A stretch of 12,173 bases of DNA, taken from assembly GCA_002431395.1 (NCBI GenBank), contig DJEU01000064.1, forward strand, positions 1-12,173, given 5' to 3'. Position numbers and translations under genes: made by a program. Origin of the DNA: Lachnoclostridium sp. UBA5890. GTDB lineage: Bacteria > Bacillota > Clostridia > Lachnospirales > Lachnospiraceae. Shown here in pieces: positions 1 through 6,507 of this stretch (its first letter is position 1; the number at the start of each line of letters is the position of its first letter). The notes under the pieces are model-generated. The model made no database searches. It was not told the origin of the DNA and saw only the letters and a program-made list of their open reading frames with translations.

Positions 1-33
1 GACTACACCATTATTATACTAGGGGGATATTAG

Positions 34-855
34 ATGAAAGATAGAGTGGCAATTCAATATTTAGAGGAAACACGTACTTGGTTGAAAAAAATGAAAGAAG
101 AATTGGAAGAGGGGCTTCGAGGGGCGCCGACTGGGACGTTGGAATGTAAGTTGTGCCGCACAACACAACAATTTTATCACAAGATAAATGGTAAAATAAA
201 TTACATTAAAAAGTCAGATAGAGAGCTAGTGGAGAAACTTGCTCAACGGGATTATGATCGGAAATTATTAACGAAGATAAATGACAATATTTACCAGTTG
301 GATAATTTTCTTAAAACATTTAATTTAAAGGAAATATATAATTTATATGATGAATTAACTGCCGTAAGGAAAGGACTTGTCAAGCCACTATTAATAAGCG
401 GGGAAGAATACATAAAGCAATGGCAGCAGATGAATTTTGAAGGAAAAGATTTTGAGGAAGGAACACAGGAAATTTATACGGAACGAGGAGAAAGAGTACG
501 TTCGAAATCAGAGAAAATTATAGCAGATAAATTATTCTTAAAGAACATACCCTACCAATATGAGCGTCCTATTTATCTTAAGGGGTATGGAACGGTTTAT
601 CCGGATTTTCACTGCCTTAATGTAAGCCAAAGGAAGGAAATTATTTGGGAACATTTTGGGATGATGGGGGATGAAGAATATAGTCGAAAAGCATTTAGAA
701 AAATTGATCTTTATACTCAAAATGGTTATTACCATGGCGATAATATCATATATACTTTCGAATCCTCGGACAATCCAATGAATACGAAAATAGTGGATAT
801 ATTAATTCAAAATAGCTTTTCCCATTGTTTCCCAACCGCAAACATGCTATACTAG
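34..855 (+). CDS. Hypothetical protein with PD-(D/E)XK nuclease-like C-terminal domain
   Basis: 273 residues. The N-terminal half (about 1-130) is charged and helical, probably coiled coil, and carries an LAQRDYD motif. The C-terminal half (about 150-270) reads as a restriction-endonuclease-like fold: RSKSEKI with E160, then YPDF with D191, then IIWEHFG with E206 and H207, followed by a FESS strand. The E-D-ExH order fits a variant PD-(D/E)XK core with His where Lys is usual. From memory, similar proteins with conserved YTERGERVRSKSE and WEHFGMM blocks are common hypothetical proteins in Lachnospiraceae; no partner or target is known to me. The ATG at 34 has an AGGGGGA Shine-Dalgarno six bases upstream. 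It lies 37 bp before the agr locus, but a separate promoter for that locus begins inside its 3' end, so a shared function is not implied. The nuclease-like fold is inferred, and activity is not shown. Confidence 0.75.
   Translation: MKDRVAIQYLEETRTWLKKMKEELEEGLRGAPTGTLECKLCRTTQQFYHKINGKINYIKKSDRELVEKLAQRDYDRKLLTKINDNIYQLDNFLKTFNLKEIYNLYDELTAVRKGLVKPLLISGEEYIKQWQQMNFEGKDFEEGTQEIYTERGERVRSKSEKIIADKLFLKNIPYQYERPIYLKGYGTVYPDFHCLNVSQRKEIIWEHFGMMGDEEYSRKAFRKIDLYTQNGYYHGDNIIYTFESSDNPMNTKIVDILIQNSFSHCFPTANMLY
825..853 (+). promoter_or_regulatory. Probable sigma-A promoter for the agrA-agrC genes
   Basis: TTGTTT (825-830), a 17-bp spacer and TATACT (848-853) make a plausible vegetative promoter. It lies in the last codons and stop codon of the preceding gene. 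Transcription would start near 860, ahead of the AAGGAGAGGAG ribosome binding site of the response regulator gene. The -35 is weak (first three bases match), while the -10 matches five of six positions. Confidence 0.55.
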
Positions 856-892
856 AGATATGGAAAAAGGATAAGGAGAGGAGTGACTTCAG

Positions 893-1648
893 ATGAATTA
901 TAAGATCGCTCTCTGTGATGATGACACAAATTACATGGATGAATTAGAAAATTTACTTAAGATATGCAGTCAGAAAGAAGATATATTAGAGATTGTGAAA
1001 TGTACATCAGGAGAACAATTATTAAACAGTGATATTGATAATGCGGATGTTGTATTTCTTGACATTCAGTTGAAAGGAATGGATGGAAATGAAATATCGG
1101 TCGTACTTAGGAAAAGAGGGTATCAGGGAGTTCTGGTACACTGCTCCGGGATTTACATGCCGACACCCGAGACGATTAAGATTTCGCCCTATCGTTACAT
1201 ATTGAAGCAGTCAGAAAAAGAAGAGGTAATGAAAGATCTTTACGATATCTTCGAGGAAATTGCGAGGCGCAAAAAGGTGTGCAGCATAGAAGCATATTAT
1301 AAACGCGAGAAAATTACAGTTCAAATAGCAGATATCATGTTCATAACGCATCACAAAAATGGAAAAAGCATATTGCATGTGAAAGAATCCCTTGAAAAAA
1401 TATATTCTGAAGGAAATATTATCGCACCATATTCTTTCAAAGAACTTATGAATATGCTGGAGAAATCCGATTTTGCCATGCCACACAGCAGTTATATTGT
1501 CAATCTGCATTATATATTGGGGCAGCGGGAAGGAGACTTTATTAAAATAGGAGCAGAAATGATCTCTATTTCAAGATCAAAAAAACAGGAATTTAAAAAG
1601 AAAATGATGCAGTATTTTGGAAATAAATATCCGGAAAGGAACAACTGA
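893..1648 (+). CDS. agrA: AgrA-like response regulator, LytTR DNA-binding family
   Basis: 251 residues with two domains. The receiver domain (1-120) shows the acidic pair D9/D10, the phospho-acceptor D57 in VVFLDIQLKGMDG, S85 at the conserved Ser/Thr position and K105 in ILKQ. The LytTR DNA-binding domain (about 130-245) contains the typical PHSSYIVNLHYI block at 197-208. This is the AgrA/ComE class, which binds paired direct repeats near promoters. An AAGGAGAGGAG site precedes the ATG. The stop codon overlaps the start of the kinase gene by one base (TGATG at 1646-1650), indicating translational coupling. Expected role: phosphorylated by the adjacent kinase and then activating agrD-agrB; the repeat at 3000-3031 is a candidate target. 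The assignment to the LytTR family is firm. The name agrA rests on the neighbouring agrC, agrD and agrB homologues. Confidence 0.9.
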   Translation: MNYKIALCDDDTNYMDELENLLKICSQKEDILEIVKCTSGEQLLNSDIDNADVVFLDIQLKGMDGNEISVVLRKRGYQGVLVHCSGIYMPTPETIKISPYRYILKQSEKEEVMKDLYDIFEEIARRKKVCSIEAYYKREKITVQIADIMFITHHKNGKSILHVKESLEKIYSEGNIIAPYSFKELMNMLEKSDFAMPHSSYIVNLHYILGQREGDFIKIGAEMISISRSKKQEFKKKMMQYFGNKYPERNN

Positions 1649-2988
1649 TGAACGAGAGTATACTTTACAATATTTGCATGCTTGTTTCGACCATGGTAGA
1701 AGTTTATCTTATGTTCGATTTTTATAAGGCTTTTCATGCAAAAACAGAAATTTTCAGAAGTCGTGCTTGGGAACTCGGGCTGGCAGGAATTGTCATTGTA
1801 CTTAATACAATTGCAAATCTGCAAAACAATAGCCAGTTGAATTTTATTGTATCATGCGGATTGTTTTTAATAGTGGCTTTGGTTTTTGTGCAAGGAAATA
1901 TTTTGCTTCGATTATTTCATTGGCTCATTGTAATTGTTGTTTGTATGAGTGCGGAGATGGTGTTTTTCTTTTTATTAAAGGTTTCAGTTAATTTGCCAAC
2001 AAATGAAATATATAAAAACCATTTTGTGATGATAAGTAGTATTATTGCGATAAAATTGATTGAGTTTATTATTTTAACGATAATTAAGCAGATATCGAAG
2101 ATACAAGTAAGAAAAATATCACTGAAAGTATTTAGCGCATTTATCATTATTCCGCTTGCAACGACAGGGCTTATGGCACTGATTCCCTACATTCGTGTCG
2201 GAGGGGATGAACTTACATCAAGAGATGTAGCGTTGATTATTCTATATCTAATTTTGCTTTGCGGAAATATTATTCTGTTTTACATCTTTACAAAATACAG
2301 CCAGCTTCAGGAGCAGAAAATGCTTTTGGAAATCAGTCAGGCAAAATACGATGAACGGAAAAACTGGCATGATAAGCAGGAGAGTATCGAAAAAGGATAT
2401 AAAGAAAAAATACATGATATTAAATATTATTTAAAACAGATTGGCATTTATCTTCAAGAGGGGCAGGAAGATAAGATTCAAGAAGTTCTTGACAGTCTGC
2501 AGATGGGAATTCATAAAGAAGAGGAGAATATTATTTGCTCCAATCATTTTTTAAATATACTTTTGGGCGATTTTAAGAGGGAGGCAGAAAAAGAAAAAGT
2601 CCAGACGGAAATATTTGTGGAGACGGGATTCAAGATTGAATTTATGAGAGAAATTGATATCACATCGCTTTTCGGAAATCTGCTGGATAATGCATTGGAA
2701 GCCGCTAAAAAGTGCGAAAGCGGGAAAATATGGATAGATCTATTTATGCAGAATGATGGGGAGTTTGTTGTTTTCCGGATTAAAAATACGTATAATGGCA
2801 CCATCATTCAAAACGGCGAACAGTTTATGACGACAAAAGAAGAAAAAAGTTTTCACGGTATTGGACTGCGTAATGTAAATCGGATTGTTGAAACTTATAC
2901 GGGGAATATTTATAGAAATTATGACGGTAAAATATTTGAGACAATGGTAGTTCTTCCTAATCTGACTTCTGAAATAGAGAATGAATAG
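1648..2988 (+). CDS. agrC: AgrC-like sensor histidine kinase, GHKL family
   Basis: 446 residues. The N-terminal half (about 5-220) holds about six hydrophobic membrane segments, as in peptide-sensing AgrC-type kinases. A cytoplasmic helical linker (about 220-250) leads to the phospho-acceptor H256 in KIHDIKYYLKQ. The C-terminal ATPase has an N box (NLLDNALEAA, N344/N348) and a G box (FHGIGLRNV, G404/G406). There is no separate HisKA domain, as is usual for this kinase class. Translation starts within the stop codon of the response regulator gene. By family knowledge it senses the cyclic peptide outside the cell and phosphorylates the LytTR regulator. The ligand is inferred from the adjacent agrD and agrB. 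The C-terminal residues run to within 112 bp of the agrD start. Confidence 0.88.
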   Translation: MNESILYNICMLVSTMVEVYLMFDFYKAFHAKTEIFRSRAWELGLAGIVIVLNTIANLQNNSQLNFIVSCGLFLIVALVFVQGNILLRLFHWLIVIVVCMSAEMVFFFLLKVSVNLPTNEIYKNHFVMISSIIAIKLIEFIILTIIKQISKIQVRKISLKVFSAFIIIPLATTGLMALIPYIRVGGDELTSRDVALIILYLILLCGNIILFYIFTKYSQLQEQKMLLEISQAKYDERKNWHDKQESIEKGYKEKIHDIKYYLKQIGIYLQEGQEDKIQEVLDSLQMGIHKEEENIICSNHFLNILLGDFKREAEKEKVQTEIFVETGFKIEFMREIDITSLFGNLLDNALEAAKKCESGKIWIDLFMQNDGEFVVFRIKNTYNGTIIQNGEQFMTTKEEKSFHGIGLRNVNRIVETYTGNIYRNYDGKIFETMVVLPNLTSEIENE

Positions 2989-2999
2989 TCAAAAAATTA

Positions 3000-3031
3000 C
3001 AAATATTGCACTTAAAATGCAAATATTGCAC
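3000..3031 (+). promoter_or_regulatory. Paired 12-bp direct repeat, candidate AgrA operator
   Basis: CAAATATTGCAC occurs perfectly at 3000-3011 and again at 3020-3031, a period of 20 bp or about two helical turns. The pair ends 12 bp upstream of the -35 box of the agrD promoter. LytTR regulators of the AgrA/ComE type bind two direct repeats about two turns apart upstream of their target promoters, so this is a strong candidate site. Binding itself is inference. Confidence 0.65.
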
Positions 3032-3043
3032 CTTCAGTTGAAA

Positions 3044-3071
3044 TTGATAAAAAATTATGTAATGATAAAAT
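3044..3071 (+). promoter_or_regulatory. Probable promoter of agrD-agrB
   Basis: TTGATA (3044-3049), a 16-bp spacer and TAAAAT (3066-3071) each match five of six consensus positions. The start point would be near 3078, giving a short leader with the strong AGGAGG at 3085-3090 before the agrD ATG. The candidate operator lies directly upstream, which fits activation by the response regulator. Confidence 0.6.
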
Positions 3072-3100
3072 TATCAAATTCAATAGGAGGTGTTTTTTCT

Positions 3101-3256
3101 ATGAAAATCAAAAAACTGGTATCAAAACTTATGTCAGTTGGTGTGCTGAATAGTCTGGCACTTGTGATTGTCGCTCAGAATGTAAACCAGGCTTGCATGT
3201 GGTTCTTCCATCAGCCGGAAGCACCGGAATCAGCAGATTGCTTCAAAAGACACTAA
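3101..3256 (+). CDS. agrD: AgrD-like cyclic lactone autoinducer peptide precursor
   Basis: 51 residues. The start chosen is the ATG at 3101, because AATAGGAGG sits ten bases upstream; a longer in-frame reading from 2981 has no such site and would run through the promoter and operator. The N-terminus (MKIKKLVSKLM) is a basic amphipathic leader followed by a hydrophobic stretch (about 13-25). The core is NQACMWFF (29-36), followed by a recognition tail with the HQPEAPES pattern (37-44), typical of cyclic lactone autoinducer precursors. By analogy with staphylococcal peptides, C32 would form a thiolactone with the carboxyl end of F36, giving a five-residue CMWFF ring with a short exocyclic tail. 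A second Cys (C47) lies in the discarded tail. It is followed 11 bp later by agrB. The family call is strong; the exact mature ends are predicted. Confidence 0.85.
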   Translation: MKIKKLVSKLMSVGVLNSLALVIVAQNVNQACMWFFHQPEAPESADCFKRH

Positions 3257-3267
3257 GTGGTGAGACT

Positions 3268-3861
3268 ATGGATAAGTGGATACACAGCATAGTGAATAAG
3301 AAGATAGAACGGGGCGAGTTTTCAAAAAGCAAAAGGGATTTATACATATATGGATATACGTTGCTGCTCGAAAAAACGATTATCATTCTTATTACAATCA
3401 CAATAGCAGTTATTTTTAAGGCCTACTGGGAAATCATTATACTGTGTATTGCATTTATCCCTTTAAGGCAGTATGCGGGAGGTTATCACGCGAAAACGCG
3501 GAAGGCATGTACTGCTCTATCAGCATTGTATATGATAGGGGCGGTTATATGGATAAATTTTGCAAAAGATTATTTGATTTTTCCATATAATATGTTGATT
3601 GAGGGAATATGTGCAGGGATTATTCTTTGGCTGGCACCGATTGATACGCAGACGCGGCGCATATCGGAGAGTGAAAGAATTTATTTTAAAAGGGTTGCCA
3701 GAATAATACTTATAATACAGAGTGCAGTTGTAATCGGATTGATCTGTTTTCAGAAAAATCAAATTGTAACCATTATTTTGACTGGTCATATGGGAGTTGC
3801 AGGTTCGCTTATGATAGGAAAAAGAGTTCTTAAAATGGACGAGAGAAGAAGGTTTTCGTGA
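3268..3861 (+). CDS. agrB: AgrB-like membrane peptidase that processes the autoinducer precursor
   Basis: 197 residues from the ATG at 3268 (MDKWIHSIVNKKIERG). A longer in-frame reading from 3193 would overlap agrD and lacks a ribosome site, while AGTGGTGAG lies upstream of 3268. The protein has several membrane segments and the family signature RQYAGGYHA. The catalytic pair is H74 and C81, with the same seven-residue spacing as H77/C84 of Staphylococcus aureus AgrB. It is a membrane cysteine endopeptidase that removes the C-terminal tail of AgrD and forms the thiolactone ring. The C-terminal end is basic (DERRRF). It is co-transcribed with agrD and closes the locus, with a strong terminator 36 bp later. 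Confidence 0.9.
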   Translation: MDKWIHSIVNKKIERGEFSKSKRDLYIYGYTLLLEKTIIILITITIAVIFKAYWEIIILCIAFIPLRQYAGGYHAKTRKACTALSALYMIGAVIWINFAKDYLIFPYNMLIEGICAGIILWLAPIDTQTRRISESERIYFKRVARIILIIQSAVVIGLICFQKNQIVTIILTGHMGVAGSLMIGKRVLKMDERRRFS

Positions 3862-3896
3862 TAAAAAACAGCAGGATTTAATAGGATAGCTATGGT

Positions 3897-3934
3897 AGAT
3901 CTGGCATATGAAAATGTGTCAGATCTGTTTTTTT
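3897..3934 (+). terminator. Rho-independent terminator of the agr locus
   Basis: A 13-bp stem (AGATCTGGCATAT at 3897-3909 with ATGTGTCAGATCT at 3914-3926, two G-U wobbles) closes on a GAAA tetraloop and is followed by G and seven Ts (3928-3934). The GNRA-type loop is unusually stable. Confidence 0.9.
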
Positions 3935-3970
3935 GTCGTTCATCCCTAAATTGTTGTCGTCTGTCAAAAA

Positions 3971-4002
3971 TTGGTGCTTTTTTTCAAAAAGTATGGTATA
4001 CT
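3971..4002 (+). promoter_or_regulatory. Extended -10 promoter for the hypothetical exported protein
   Basis: TGGTATACT (3994-4002) is an extended -10 element. The best upstream match is TTGGTG at 3971-3976, but its 20-bp spacer is too long to be ideal, so the promoter probably relies on the TGn extension. Transcription would start near 4009, ahead of the AAGGGGGA ribosome site at about 4016-4023. Confidence 0.5.
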
Positions 4003-4029
4003 GGAAAATAAAAACAAGGGGGAATTTTT

Positions 4030-5520
4030 ATGGATTTTGGTGATATTATTCTTGGTATTGTAGATGTGGGGATTTTGGTAGGGATTTTTGTTGGTTTCTA
4101 TCAAATGATCTGCACAAAGAAAAGGATAAAAACAAATGGGTGCAAGGCGGTATTAAAGAAACTTACAATATTTGGAATCTTCTTTGCGGCAGTATGGAAG
4201 TTCGGTCTGCCAAATGAGGTTTACGCAGTAACAAAACAGCTTCCTCTTGCGGACCTTGAAATGAATCAGCTTTGTATACAGGCAGGAAACCTTTGTGCGT
4301 ATTACAAGGATGAAGATGGAATCAATCAGAAAGCGGTTTTAAAAAACGGCAAATGGAACAAAGAAATGGTTAAGGATTCCTATGTGAAAAAAGAGGGGAA
4401 AAAGGAATATTTTACGGTGTTTCCGGATAAAAGCGGATATGTGGAAGCGGCACCGGATGCAAAAACGATAAAACGACATAATGCAAAGGGAAAAACAGTA
4501 AAAACAATAAAAATAAAAAATGCGAAAACAATGCCTGCTGTTGAGAAAATATTATCTGTAAAACCAGTTGAAAAAAATCGTATTTTATTGTTGGTCAGAG
4601 AAAAGAAAACAATGAAAAATACGGCAGTTATGGCAGCAGTAAACAGTGGAAAAATTCTTTGGAAAAAGCGAAATATCGGAGATGACTGTGTTATTGTAAA
4701 AAACAAAATATATGCATATCGATATCAGAAAAAAGCCGAGAAGACGGATGTGTTGTCAGTCTATTCTGTAAAGGATGGCAAGAAAGAAAAAACGCAGATT
4801 AATCTTTCTGAAATACGTTCTAAAGTAAGACAGTTAAAAGGAGAAGAGGCGATTACGGACACAGGATTTACGTTTGCAGAAAGCGATGGAAAACTTTATG
4901 CGGGGTATTGTTCCGGGATTTACGAGGTGAAAAAGAATGGCACGATGAAACTTGTGATTGATGGAGAAATAAACCAGTTTAGTGAGAAGCAGGTGATTGA
5001 TTTTGTCGTGACAAAGAGTGCGAAAAAAGTTTATCTTTTGATGTCAAACGAGAGTTATGACGGAGAGGCAGGCTTCCTGCTTGCGTGTGATGTGGCGACG
5101 GCTGATCAGATTCCGGTATTACAGGAAAATGTGCAGAAAATAAGCATTCGCAGTCTGACAGAAGCAGATTTGATGAATGATAAACCAATGATAGAATTAA
5201 CGGACAAAGTGCAGATCACTGAGTTTTTGCGTCAGACGAAACAGGTGACAGGAACATTTAATTTTGCAAAAACCTATGAGAAAGTACGCTCGGGAGATCA
5301 CAGCGAACTTGGCATTACATTTTCCTATGAATCCGGAGATAAAATGACGTGGGAACTGCATAGAAATAATCTGATAATAAGACGAAGCAAACTGGATAAA
5401 AATGGAATTACTCGTATCTTATACGACTCTAAACGAATATTTGATGTGGCTGATATGGATTACTTTAAAGGTTATGTGCAGAAAATCTACGATGACAAAT
5501 TGAATGCAAAAAATAAATAA
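4030..5520 (+). CDS. Hypothetical exported or membrane-anchored protein, possibly beta-propeller-like
   Basis: 496 residues; I do not recognise the family. A first hydrophobic segment covers about 6-25. A basic stretch (about 29-44) and a second hydrophobic segment (about 45-60) follow, ending PNEVYA before V67, which looks like a signal-peptidase site. The rest is lysine-rich and predicted extracellular. It contains repeated strand-turn patterns such as DGKLYAGYCSGIYEVKKNG, reminiscent of beta-propeller blades, and ends in a more compact C-terminal region (about 390-496). The ATG at 4030 has a good AAGGGGGA site. The internal ATG at 4105 would leave a single classical signal peptide but has no ribosome site. 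It is a single gene with its own promoter, between the agr terminator and the carD region. A role as an agr target would be speculation. Confidence 0.7.
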   Translation: MDFGDIILGIVDVGILVGIFVGFYQMICTKKRIKTNGCKAVLKKLTIFGIFFAAVWKFGLPNEVYAVTKQLPLADLEMNQLCIQAGNLCAYYKDEDGINQKAVLKNGKWNKEMVKDSYVKKEGKKEYFTVFPDKSGYVEAAPDAKTIKRHNAKGKTVKTIKIKNAKTMPAVEKILSVKPVEKNRILLLVREKKTMKNTAVMAAVNSGKILWKKRNIGDDCVIVKNKIYAYRYQKKAEKTDVLSVYSVKDGKKEKTQINLSEIRSKVRQLKGEEAITDTGFTFAESDGKLYAGYCSGIYEVKKNGTMKLVIDGEINQFSEKQVIDFVVTKSAKKVYLLMSNESYDGEAGFLLACDVATADQIPVLQENVQKISIRSLTEADLMNDKPMIELTDKVQITEFLRQTKQVTGTFNFAKTYEKVRSGDHSELGITFSYESGDKMTWELHRNNLIIRRSKLDKNGITRILYDSKRIFDVADMDYFKGYVQKIYDDKLNAKNK

Positions 5521-5524
5521 GACG

Positions 5525-5575
5525 TTACCACCTGAAAAGTGTTTTGAAAATGAAAATTACCACCTGAAAAATGTT
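5525..5575. repeat. 19-bp direct repeat, 32-bp period
   Basis: TTACCACCTGAAAAGTGTT (5525-5543) is repeated at 5557-5575 with one mismatch (A for G). It lies immediately after the stop codon of the preceding gene. Repeated sites of this kind occur at the ends of some transposons (IS21-type ends carry multiple repeats) or can be protein-binding sites. No transposase is present in the window. Confidence 0.75.
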
Positions 5576-5600
5576 GATATAGCAACATTATAATATTTTT
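5570..5600 (+). terminator. Small inverted repeat, possible weak terminator
   Basis: AATGTTG (5570-5576) and CAACATT (5583-5589) are perfect inverted repeats around a six-base loop, followed by ATAATATTTTT ending at 5600. The stem is short and AT-rich, so termination would be weak. It overlaps the second copy of the 19-bp repeat, so it may instead be part of that element. Confidence 0.35.
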
Positions 5601-5614
5601 GTGCAAAATGCCCT

Positions 5615-5644
5615 TTGCAATTCTCTAAAAAATTGTGTTACAAT
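5615..5644 (+). promoter_or_regulatory. Probable sigma-A promoter of carD
   Basis: TTGCAA (5615-5620), an 18-bp spacer and TACAAT (5639-5644) form a good vegetative promoter. The start would be near 5651, leaving a leader of under 20 bases that just includes the AAAGGAAGGA ribosome site. Confidence 0.6.
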
Positions 5645-5667
5645 TATTGGAGAAAGGAAGGATTTGT

Positions 5668-6171
5668 ATGTACAAAATAGGCGATTATATTGTGAAGCCG
5701 GCGAAAGGAATCTGTAAAGTGGAGGATATCCTGCATCTGGATATGCCCGGAGTTGACAAAAAGCGGATGTATTATCTTTTGATTCCGACAAATGATGCGG
5801 CTGGGAAGATTTATATGCCGACAGATACGAAAGATACACATGTCCGGAAGGTCATTTCCGGAAGGGAGGCGCAGAAACTGATTGATGAAATTCCGTTGAT
5901 TGAGGAATTAAAGATTTCCAATGAAAGAATGCGTGAGCAGACATACAGCGATGCGGTAAAAAGTGGCGATCCATACCAATTGATCGCTGTAATAAAGACA
6001 TTATATATAAGAAGAAAAAAGCGTGAAAAGATGGGACGGAAAAGCACGGCAGTAGACGAACGGTATTTTGCACTTGCAGAAGATACGCTGTATTCAGAGC
6101 TGGAAGTTGCCTTAGAAAAAGATCATGCGGAGATTTATCACATGATCTGTGAACGATGTGAGAAAGACTGA
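5668..6171 (+). CDS. carD: CarD/CdnL-family transcriptional regulator
   Basis: 167 residues from the ATG at 5668, which follows GGAGAAAGGAAGGA; an upstream in-frame TTG at 5635 would lie inside the promoter. The N-terminal domain (about 1-60, YKIGDYIVKPAKGICKVEDI then YYLLIP and IYMPTD) is the CarD_CdnL_TRCF RNA-polymerase-interacting fold. The remainder (about 70-167) is helical and basic in its middle (RRKKREKMGRKS), as in the DNA-binding helical domain. These proteins bind RNA polymerase beta and act on open-complex formation at vegetative promoters. The length is typical. The gene has its own promoter. It is separated from spoIIID by a terminator-like hairpin, so the two may not share a transcript. 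Confidence 0.88.
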   Translation: MYKIGDYIVKPAKGICKVEDILHLDMPGVDKKRMYYLLIPTNDAAGKIYMPTDTKDTHVRKVISGREAQKLIDEIPLIEELKISNERMREQTYSDAVKSGDPYQLIAVIKTLYIRRKKREKMGRKSTAVDERYFALAEDTLYSELEVALEKDHAEIYHMICERCEKD

Positions 6172-6181
6172 GATTTCTCAT

Positions 6182-6210
6182 ACATAAACCCTGAACCCCC
6201 TGCATACAAT
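6182..6210 (+). promoter_or_regulatory. Candidate sigma-E-type sporulation promoter of spoIIID
   Basis: CATACAAT (6203-6210) matches the sigma-E -10 consensus well. ACATAAA (6182-6188), 14 bp upstream, is a partial match to the sigma-E -35. spoIIID is sigma-E dependent in Bacillus and clostridia, and the start point would be about 6217, ten bases before the Shine-Dalgarno sequence. The promoter overlaps the left arm of the hairpin at 6195-6233. Confidence 0.5.
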
Positions 6211-6241
6211 GAAACAACGAGTATACAGGGGGTAGTTTTTT
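6195..6241 (+). terminator. Hairpin that could end carD and also carries the spoIIID ribosome site
   Basis: ACCCCCTGCATAC (6195-6207) pairs with GTATACAGGGGGT (6221-6233) except for one A-C mismatch, with a 13-base loop. It is followed by AG and six Ts (6236-6241). The right arm contains AGGGGG, the only plausible Shine-Dalgarno for spoIIID, and the T run supplies the first two bases of its TTG start. Confidence 0.65.
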
Positions 6242-6500
6242 GAAAACATATATCGAAGAGCGGGCTGTCGAGATTGCCAATTATATTGTGGAAAATGGGG
6301 CGACAGTGCGGCAGACAGCAAAGAAATTCGGGGTTTCTAAGAGTACGGTACATAAGGATGTGACCGAGCGGATGGAAGAAATCAATCCACGTCTGGCGGC
6401 AAAAGCCCGGAAGATTTTAGACATTAACAAGTCAGAACGGCATATCCGAGGCGGAATGGCGACAAAAGAAAAGTATCATCATTTACATGAGACAGTGTAA
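6240..6500 (+). CDS. spoIIID: Sporulation transcription factor SpoIIID
   Basis: 86 residues starting at a TTG (6240), with AGGGGG at 6227-6232 seven bases upstream. This start restores the family N-terminus (KTYIEERAVEIANYIVENG). The helix-turn-helix is ATVRQTAKKFGVSKSTVHKDVTER (about 21-44), nearly the same as in Bacillus subtilis SpoIIID. It is followed by the conserved EINP and RHIRGGMATKEKY blocks. SpoIIID is the mother-cell regulator that acts after sigma-E and before sigma-K during sporulation. The length is slightly shorter than in Bacillus, as usual in clostridia. It appears to be a single gene, bounded by a hairpin upstream and a terminator downstream. It is strong evidence that the host lineage is spore-forming. 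Confidence 0.95.
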   Translation: MKTYIEERAVEIANYIVENGATVRQTAKKFGVSKSTVHKDVTERMEEINPRLAAKARKILDINKSERHIRGGMATKEKYHHLHETV

Positions 6501-6507
6501 GCGTTCG

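Noticed and set aside
15..20. TATACT as a -10 box for the first gene
   Set aside because: Transcription would begin at about 27, inside or after the Shine-Dalgarno at 21-27, leaving no usable leader. The true promoter is probably upstream of the window.
2981..3100. N-terminal extension of agrD from 2981
   Set aside because: It would translate the direct repeats and the promoter. The ATG at 3101 has a strong AGGAGG and gives a precursor of normal length.
3193..3267. Earlier start of agrB overlapping agrD
   Set aside because: No ribosome site, and the added residues are unlike the AgrB N-terminus; MDKW at 3268 fits the family.
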